Positions 8,188 through 12,906 of a stretch of DNA of 12,906 nt are shown here, one piece after another. The translations under genes and the position numbers were made by a program. Below the pieces are notes generated by a model that saw only the letters and a program-made list of their open reading frames with translations, had not been told where the DNA came from and did not search any database. Every line of letters begins with the position of its first letter. Position 1 is the stretch's first letter. The DNA is from Oxalobacteraceae bacterium (GTDB lineage: Bacteria > Pseudomonadota > Gammaproteobacteria > Burkholderiales > Burkholderiaceae_D): positions 1 through 12,906 of the forward strand of contig JAIXQV010000280.1 in assembly GCA_027485535.1 (NCBI GenBank), read 5' to 3'.

Positions 8188-8421
8188 TTGAGCAAATTTG
8201 ATGCCAATATCGTATTCATCAGTGATCTGGAAACTCCAGTGCCAAATATGACAAGCTGTAACAATTAATCCACAAAAACCTCAAGGCAGATTTTCACTGC
8301 CCTCTTTCGGCCTTAAAGACGCACCGAATTAATGCGCAGTATCGCGCAGTCATCTTTTTAAAAAATTTGTCATCGTTATTAAATATTCGCACGGCAACAT
8401 CTCCGGGCTTTTTCCCTAACT

Positions 8422-8426
8422 GGAGG
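8422..8426 (+). promoter_or_regulatory. Ribosome-binding site of phoX
   Basis: GGAGG lies five bases before the GTG at 8432. This strong site supports the GTG as the true start of the phosphatase gene. Confidence 0.8.
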
Positions 8427-8431
8427 ATATC

Positions 8432-10714
8432 GTGGCAAGTCACCCTACTTTTGAAAACAACGTCAGCAATAACGAGCATTTCGACGAAGTATTGCAACGC
8501 GGGCTTGAAAGCCCTCACCGTCGCTTGATCTTGAAGGGGGGCTTTGGCCTCGCATCAGTCGCTACTCTGCCTATGTTGGCTGCCTGCGGTGGCGGGTCCG
8601 ATTCAGCTGCACCGATGCCAGCCAATTCAAGTGCCCTTCCATTCCCGGCCACAGCAAAGAGTCTTGCTGACGCAGTCGTGGTACCACCTGGCTACACCGT
8701 CTCGGTATTACACGCCACCGGAGATAGGCTAAATAGCAGCGTTTCCAGTTACAGCAATCAAGGCGTAGAGACTGATGATTGGTCAAACAGAGTTGGTGAC
8801 CACCATGATGGTATGCACTTGTTTTACATCGGCGCTACAGGCAAAGTGTCTTATACGAGTACCAACAAAGCAGTTCTCGTCGTCAATCATGAAAGTTCTG
8901 CAGACGCCGATTTCCTGCACCCAAGAGGTCAAACTTCAGCGGGTACCGCTGGAAAGCGATTTGACCAGTTCGGTACATGGGATTTAGGCGCCCGCCCTGG
9001 ATCTGAGGCCCTGAAAGAGATAAATCTTCACGGTGTATCGGTTGCCGAGGTAGCGCTGGATACGAACGGCAAGCCGACGGGATACGTTGTAGGATCGATG
9101 CTAAACCGCCGAGTCACACCTGAGACAGTGTGCGATGTTCGCGGTCCGGCGGCGCACTTGGCAGCAATTCAAGCGCAGTTTGTCACCCGCTTTGATACGA
9201 CTGGCACAACCGCGCGCGGCACCCTGAATAATTGCGGACATGGCTACACCCCTTGGGGCACTTATCTGACGTGTGAGGAAAACTGGGCAACCTACTTTGC
9301 GATGCCCAAGGATGCGGTCGCGCCCAATGCCAAGATAGCAGCGTCCCGCACACGTTACGGCGTACGGGCCGCGGCGTTAGCCGCCACGGCAACGACCGCG
9401 AATACTCAAGGATGGCATACGGTCACGGATCTTCCAGATACTAATTTCCGCTTCTCGCGCTGGAACGTATCCGCCTTTGGTGCCGCTGCCACCGACGACT
9501 TCAGAAACGAACCACAAACGTTTGGCTATATCGTCGAAATCGACCCGGCTAACCCGACTGCGCGTCCTGCGAAAAGGACTGCCATGGGTCGTTTCGCTCA
9601 TGAGGCGGCAGTGGTTGGCAAGCCAGTTGCCGGGAAGCCGCTCGCGTTTTACATGGGGTGCGACTCGCGTAACGAATACATCTACAAGTTTGTTACGGCT
9701 CAAGCGTGGAATCAAGCTGATCATGGAGCGGGTATCACCGCAGGTAACAAGTACCTCGACGAAGGCAAACTATACGTCGCGAAATTTAATTCAGATGGCT
9801 CGGGTGAATGGATTGAGCTAGCCATCACCAACAGCGCAATTGCTGCCTACAATTCCAATGGCTTTTCGTTCGCGTCGCAGGCAGAGATTTATGTTCATAC
9901 CCGATTAGCAGCCGATGCTGTGGGTGCAACGAAGATGGACCGTCCTGAGTGGGGCGCTGTCAATCCAGCCAATGGCGAGATTTACTTCGCCCTTACCAAC
10001 AACAACAGTACAAACCGTACGCCTGCAACTGTGAACGCTGCTAACCCGCGCTCTTACGCGGATAGTGACGGAAATCGGGGATCGGGTAACCCGAATGGCC
10101 ACATTATTCGATTCAAGGAATCGGACGGCGCTTCTGACGCAACCAAATTCACTTGGGACATCTTCGTGTTTGGCGCTGAAGAAGATATGGTTGGCGCTGA
10201 GAACATCTCCGGCCTCTCGGCGGTCAACAGCTTCTCGTCGCCCGACGGTTTGTGGTTCAGTGAGGCAACCGGTATTTGCTGGATTCAGACCGACGATGGT
10301 GCGTTCAACGATGAGACCAACTGTATGCTGCTGGCAGCGGTGCCCGGCCAGGTTGGCGACGGCCGTAGCATCGTCGTATCGAACCAACTTGGCGCAGCAA
10401 CGAGCACTATCACTACCTACGTCGGCGCTACGCTTGGCGAAGCACGGTTGAAGCGCTTCCTGGTTGCACCCAAGGGCTCAGAAGTCACCGGTATCACCGA
10501 AACCGCGGATGGAAAGACGATTTTCGTCAACATTCAGCATCCGGGTGAAGGTACGACGGCAGCCTTCTGGAGTACGACTGCACCAGCATCAGCCCAGAGT
10601 ACTTGGCCAGGGAATGGTGGTGGATTGCAGGCACCGTACGGTCCTGCTGGCCGTCCACGATCGGCAACTTTGGTGATCTCGCGTGCCGACGGTAAGCGTA
10701 TCGGCGAAGCCTAA
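8432..10714 (+). CDS. phoX: PhoX-family (DUF839) alkaline phosphatase, Tat-exported
   Basis: The 760-residue protein starts at a GTG with a strong GGAGG site. The N-terminus carries twin arginines (SPHRRLILK, Arg30-Arg31), a moderately hydrophobic stretch, then LAAC at 49-52, which resembles a lipobox. It may therefore be a Tat-exported lipoprotein or be cleaved nearby. PhoX-type blocks follow: HHDGMHLF, VNHE (151-154), GYTPWGTYLTCEEN (271-284, with the family's conserved Cys at 281), GRFAHEAA (386-393), DSRNEYIYKF (411-420), MDRPEWGAVNP (502-512) and SPDGLWFSEATG (603-614). PhoX enzymes are monomeric, depend on calcium and iron, and release phosphate from monoesters outside the cytoplasm, usually under PhoB control. 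No clean Pho box is visible upstream. Residue 310-325 is Ala/Thr-rich, a likely loop. The enzyme class is well supported; the exact substrate is not. Confidence 0.93.
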   Translation: MASHPTFENNVSNNEHFDEVLQRGLESPHRRLILKGGFGLASVATLPMLAACGGGSDSAAPMPANSSALPFPATAKSLADAVVVPPGYTVSVLHATGDRLNSSVSSYSNQGVETDDWSNRVGDHHDGMHLFYIGATGKVSYTSTNKAVLVVNHESSADADFLHPRGQTSAGTAGKRFDQFGTWDLGARPGSEALKEINLHGVSVAEVALDTNGKPTGYVVGSMLNRRVTPETVCDVRGPAAHLAAIQAQFVTRFDTTGTTARGTLNNCGHGYTPWGTYLTCEENWATYFAMPKDAVAPNAKIAASRTRYGVRAAALAATATTANTQGWHTVTDLPDTNFRFSRWNVSAFGAAATDDFRNEPQTFGYIVEIDPANPTARPAKRTAMGRFAHEAAVVGKPVAGKPLAFYMGCDSRNEYIYKFVTAQAWNQADHGAGITAGNKYLDEGKLYVAKFNSDGSGEWIELAITNSAIAAYNSNGFSFASQAEIYVHTRLAADAVGATKMDRPEWGAVNPANGEIYFALTNNNSTNRTPATVNAANPRSYADSDGNRGSGNPNGHIIRFKESDGASDATKFTWDIFVFGAEEDMVGAENISGLSAVNSFSSPDGLWFSEATGICWIQTDDGAFNDETNCMLLAAVPGQVGDGRSIVVSNQLGAATSTITTYVGATLGEARLKRFLVAPKGSEVTGITETADGKTIFVNIQHPGEGTTAAFWSTTAPASAQSTWPGNGGGLQAPYGPAGRPRSATLVISRADGKRIGEA

Positions 10715-10723
10715 GCGAGCTTG

Positions 10724-10770
10724 AGTGACGATGGAATCCGTTGTCAGAATGGCAGCGGATTCCATTCACT
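10724..10770 (+). terminator. Long hairpin just after phoX, possible terminator
   Basis: The inner arms 10731-10746 and 10750-10765 pair over 16 positions (14 Watson-Crick plus two G-U pairs) around GAA. Beyond a two-base CG bulge, AGTGA (10724-10728) pairs with TCACT (10766-10770). It starts 10 bases after the phoX stop. No T-run follows, so it is not a textbook intrinsic terminator; it could act as a terminator with weak U-tract, or as an mRNA 3'-end protector. Confidence 0.6.
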
Positions 10771-10786
10771 ACCCCAATGAGTCGTT

Positions 10787-10822
10787 ACTGCCCAGTGATG
10801 CTCTCCTCGACCTCACGGCAGT
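10787..10822. repeat. Second inverted repeat downstream of phoX
   Basis: ACTGCC (10787-10792) pairs with GGCAGT (10817-10822), and GTGA (10795-10798) pairs with TCAC (10813-10816), with a two-base CA bulge on the 5' side and a 14-base loop. It follows the phoX hairpin by 16 bases and also uses a GTGA/TCAC arm. No T-run follows. Confidence 0.45.
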
Positions 10823-11086
10823 GTTCTTCCAAGTTGTTCCAGCACTGAGCTGGCTTTCGATGCGCTGACCAAGCGCTTCAAACTTGAGTTGGATAGTCGC
10901 GGTCAACGACTAATCGGGTTCGTCCGTTGCCGAGATGTCAGAACGATAGAGAACAAAACGATGCACGTTGAGTCGGCAGACATTGTTAGATTCGCGTAGA
11001 CTGCAACGCTCTGATATGTGCAGTTTTCAGGCAGGGCAGCTTAGGCTGCTCCTCACCGGTCACTCCTAGAACCATGCGCTGTAAAG

Positions 11087-11584
11087 ATGGTCACTCAATC
11101 CAAAACAACCTCCGTCATCAAGTCCGAGTGGAAGACCTTTAGCCTCGCAGGCAGAAGGCGCAAACGACGAGCCGAGGGATTTACCCTCATCGAGATTATG
11201 GTGGTGGTCGTGATCATGGGTGTCTTGGCGGCGCTGGTCGTGCCGCGTCTGATGGGGCGTGCTGATGATGCGCGCGTCTTGGCCGCTAAGCAGGACATCG
11301 CCACGCTGATGCAGTCGCTCAAGCTATACCGGCTCGATAACCAGCGTTTCCCCACCACCGAGCAAGGCCTTCAGTCACTGGTAGCGCGCCCAACCGTGGC
11401 ACCGGTTCCACCCAACTGGAAAACCGGTGGCTATCTCGACCGCCTCAATAAAGACCCTTGGGGCAACCCGTATCAATATCTCTCGCCCGGTTTGCGCGGC
11501 GAAGTTGATGTGTTTTCGTATGGCGCAGACGGCAAGCCCGGAGGCACCGGTGTGGATGCGGACATTGGTTCCTGGATGGACTAA
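11087..11584 (+). CDS. gspG: Type II secretion major pseudopilin GspG
   Basis: The 165-residue precursor has a prepilin-type leader ending at Gly31, followed by FTLIEIMVVVVIMGVLAAL with Glu at mature position +5. The C-terminal part is the typical GspG globular domain: TTEQGLQSL, KDPWGNPYQYLSPG, and a SYGADGKPGGTG loop matching the calcium-binding end of the family. GspG is the main subunit of the periplasmic pseudopilus; the prepilin peptidase GspO cleaves and methylates it at the inner membrane. The leader is long (31 residues) and very basic just before the cleavage site (GRRRKRR). No in-frame alternative start or strong ribosome-binding site was found, so the ATG at 11087 is the best choice. 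It opens a gspGHIJ run; gspC-F genes are not upstream. Confidence 0.96.
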   Translation: MVTQSKTTSVIKSEWKTFSLAGRRRKRRAEGFTLIEIMVVVVIMGVLAALVVPRLMGRADDARVLAAKQDIATLMQSLKLYRLDNQRFPTTEQGLQSLVARPTVAPVPPNWKTGGYLDRLNKDPWGNPYQYLSPGLRGEVDVFSYGADGKPGGTGVDADIGSWMD

Positions 11585-11606
11585 CCCGTCACCGCCACAG
11601 GTAGCA

Positions 11607-12062
11607 ATGCAGCGTGGCTTCACTCTGCTCGAGCTGCTAGTGGTGCTGGTGATCGTCGGTATCATGCTTGGCGCTGTCGCGTTAAACGCGAACCCAGGCC
11701 AGCGCCAGTTGCTTGCTAACGAGGCGCAGCGTATTGCCCTCTTGATGCAGCTTGCGCGTGATGAGGCGATTGTGCGAAATCAGGCGATTGCGTTCGAGTC
11801 GGATAACTCAAGTTACCGTTTTCTGATCCGCCAAGGTAATGAGTGGCGCCCTTTGCTGGGCGATGAGTTACTGCGCGAGCGTAGCTACCGTGTTGCCCCA
11901 CTGAGCTTGCAGCTGGATCCCGTGAGCACCGATAACCGATTACCACTGCGTGTGGTGTTCGGGCGCGAGCCGGTCGATAAAGCCTTCAGGCTAACGCTTA
12001 GTCAAGACACAGCGCGCGTCGTGGTGCGTGCTGATGGCATTGGTCATTTTGAGGTTGAATGA
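11607..12062 (+). CDS. gspH: Type II secretion minor pseudopilin GspH
   Basis: The 151-residue precursor starts at ATG 11607 with a four-residue leader MQRG and then FTLLELLVVLVIVGIML, with Glu at mature +5. The frame is open further upstream through the end of gspG, but the leader and a nearby AGG ribosome-binding site fix the start here. Its globular part (NEAQRIALLMQLARDEAI, then strands ending ADGIGHFEVE) fits GspH. Minor pseudopilins H, I, J and K form or join the tip complex of the pseudopilus, which pushes folded substrates through the outer-membrane secretin. It lies 22 bases after gspG and one base before gspI. Confidence 0.92.
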   Translation: MQRGFTLLELLVVLVIVGIMLGAVALNANPGQRQLLANEAQRIALLMQLARDEAIVRNQAIAFESDNSSYRFLIRQGNEWRPLLGDELLRERSYRVAPLSLQLDPVSTDNRLPLRVVFGREPVDKAFRLTLSQDTARVVVRADGIGHFEVE

Positions 12063-12063
12063 G

Positions 12064-12465
12064 ATGACGCGAATGACTCATCGACATCGACCGCCAGTCA
12101 GACTTGGGCGAGTCACTGGATTCACCTTGCTCGAAGTGCTCGTGGCGTTGGTCATTGTCGGTACCGCCTTGGCTGCCAGCCTGCGCGCGATTGGTAGCCT
12201 GACTCAAAATAGCACCGACCTTAGGGTGGCGATGATGGCGACATGGTCTGCAGAAAATCGCCTGATGCAGATACGGCTGACACGCGAGTGGCCACCGCTT
12301 GGTAAACGTAGTTTCGAGTGCACGCAGGGCGAATTGCCTTTGCGCTGTGAAGAAGAAATCATCGCCACGCCGAACCCGGCGTTTCGGCGTGTGCAAGTCA
12401 CGGTAGTCGCGACCGACGGGCGCCGTGTACTGATGCTGTCGCAGGTGGTTCCGAATGCGATTTAA
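12064..12465 (+). CDS. gspI: Type II secretion minor pseudopilin GspI
   Basis: The 133-residue precursor has a leader ending in VTG at residue 19, then FTLLEVLVALVIVGTALAAS with Glu at mature +5. The following segment SAENRLMQIRL matches the GspI pattern in which a helix carries ENxL. GspI bridges GspJ and GspK in the tip complex. The start at ATG 12064 is supported by GAGG nine bases upstream inside gspH; an ATG at 12073 is possible. The frame is open back to 12028, but that region codes for the end of gspH. The single base between the gspH stop and this start indicates translational coupling, and the gene overlaps gspJ by 11 bases. Confidence 0.93.
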   Translation: MTRMTHRHRPPVRLGRVTGFTLLEVLVALVIVGTALAASLRAIGSLTQNSTDLRVAMMATWSAENRLMQIRLTREWPPLGKRSFECTQGELPLRCEEEIIATPNPAFRRVQVTVVATDGRRVLMLSQVVPNAI

Positions 12466-12906
12466 TCGACGAGGACATCACCGCCAGCGAAGCGCCCTCG
12501 TGGCACTACACCACCGCTGTTCCGGGCTGACGCTGGTTGAGTTGCTAGTAGCGATTGCCGTACTTGCGTTCATATCCATACTTGGCTGGCGCGGCCTCGA
12601 TACCATCACACGCTCGCGCGCGGCGCTCAACGACGAGTTGGCGCAGACTCGCAGCTTACAGCTGACGTTCGCGCAGTTGGAAATCGATTGCGCGAACCTT
12701 GTAGACGCCAACACTCTGGCCGGTACTCAGCCACTTTTAGTTGATGCCAACCGGATCACGCTGGCGCGCCGTTGGCAGCCTGAGGCGCAAGCAGGTGCCT
12801 TACAACTCGTGACATGGCGTTGGCGCGATGGTGTGCTGACACGCGAAGAAACTGTGCCCACTCGCGACCTGAATCAACTCCAGCGCGACTGGCAGACGGT
12901 GCAGAC
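12455..12906 (+). CDS. gspJ: Type II secretion minor pseudopilin GspJ, 3' end outside the window
   Basis: The frame runs open from ATG 12455 to the end of the window, about 150 residues. A 24-residue leader ends in CSG, followed by LTLVELLVAIAVLAF with Glu at mature +5. Leucine, not the usual phenylalanine, is at mature +1. The hydrophobic N-terminus and the region around FAQLEIDCANLVD match GspJ, the pseudopilin that often carries a DLxN-like segment there. The start overlaps the end of gspI by 11 bases, with GGTGG as a possible ribosome-binding site. A GTG at 12500 would give a nine-residue leader and cannot be excluded. GspK and the assembly-platform genes probably follow outside the window. 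Confidence 0.88.
   Translation, partial: MRFNRRGHHRQRSALVALHHRCSGLTLVELLVAIAVLAFISILGWRGLDTITRSRAALNDELAQTRSLQLTFAQLEIDCANLVDANTLAGTQPLLVDANRITLARRWQPEAQAGALQLVTWRWRDGVLTREETVPTRDLNQLQRDWQTVQ

Larger units (their letters stand above)
8112..8431. other. AT-rich divergent intergenic region between the unknown gene and phoX
   Basis: This 320-bp stretch has no supportable gene and is visibly richer in A/T than the flanking coding DNA. It should hold the promoters of both divergent genes. Visible structure: an inverted repeat at 8171-8187; a small hairpin CTGGA/TCCAG at 8227-8239; a GGCAG/CTGCC hairpin at 8285-8301; and single TTGTCAT words at 8248-8254 (minus strand) and 8367-8373 (plus strand). 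I could not place a convincing phoX promoter. Confidence 0.6.
10715..11086. other. Structured spacer between phoX and gspG, no convincing gene
   Basis: The 372-bp spacer holds the hairpin at 10724-10770 and a second bulged hairpin at 10787-10822 (ACTGCC-ca-GTGA pairing with TCAC-GGCAGT). A third short stem lies at 11034-11051 with TTAG loop, 36 bases before gspG. Short open frames exist: 39 codons on + from ATG 10749, and 26 codons on - from ATG 10983 that continue in frame past a TGA to 10813. None has a ribosome-binding site or family match I can defend. The promoter of the gsp genes should lie here, but I cannot assign it. Confidence 0.6.

Noticed and set aside
8285..8301. GGCAG/CTGCC hairpin followed by a pyrimidine run
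   Set aside because: Only five base pairs with a seven-base loop and no gene ending upstream on that strand, so not called a terminator.
8248..8373. Possible PhoB binding sites upstream of phoX (TTGTCAT words at 8248-8254 and 8367-8373, CTGTAAC at 8256-8262)
   Set aside because: A Pho box needs two direct CTGTCAT-like repeats 11 bp apart; only isolated single words are present, and the partner positions do not match.
9905..10387. 160-codon open frame on the minus strand
   Set aside because: It is antisense to conserved PhoX blocks (MDRPEWGAVNP to SPDGLWF) and has no ribosome-binding site or recognisable domain.
11034..11051. Short GC-rich stem with TTAG loop before gspG
   Set aside because: Seven pairs including a wobble, no T-run and no clear link to the gspG start; too weak for a regulatory call.
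11427..11606. Extension of the gspH frame upstream into gspG
   Set aside because: The MQRG-FTLLE prepilin leader at 11607 fixes the start; the upstream part is an overlapping shadow of gspG.

Overview
The window looks like a chromosomal segment of a betaproteobacterium, probably in the order Burkholderiales. The grounds are the yciB-bolA-parvulin cluster with betaproteobacterial-looking sequences, a full-length single-chain PurL of 1338 residues, and moderately high GC. This placement comes from recognising the protein families, not from a database search.

Left part (1-1620, + strand): the 3' end of yciB (inner-membrane septation/envelope protein), then a BolA-family gene overlapping it by four bases, then a secreted parvulin-type peptidyl-prolyl isomerase. 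All three read as one operon that ends at a UUCG-loop terminator (1592-1619). The terminator is flanked by A and T runs on both sides, so it should also stop the convergent purL transcript.

Middle part (1664-8111): purL (- strand) encodes the large FGAM synthase of purine synthesis. It has a TATAAT-type promoter and a short palindrome in its leader. Divergent from it is an amidase-signature hydrolase with a complete Lys-Ser-Ser triad. Next comes an unrecognised 287-residue protein on the - strand, followed directly by a two-copy 15-bp tandem repeat. An AT-rich 320-bp divergent intergenic region separates it from the next gene.

Right part (8432-12906, + strand): a PhoX-type (DUF839) alkaline phosphatase with a Tat signal and a lipobox-like motif. 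It is followed by two strong hairpins in a 372-bp spacer without a convincing gene. Then come type II secretion pseudopilin genes gspG, gspH, gspI and the start of gspJ, closely packed and continuing past the window. A Tat-exported phosphatase beside type II secretion pseudopilins suggests, but does not prove, a functional link, because type II systems move folded periplasmic proteins outward.

Most of the window is ordinary housekeeping sequence. The points worth a second look are the unrecognised 7248-8111 gene with its palindromic promoter region, the phosphatase/secretion neighbourhood, and the structured spacer after phoX. I did not find a clear previously undescribed multi-gene system.
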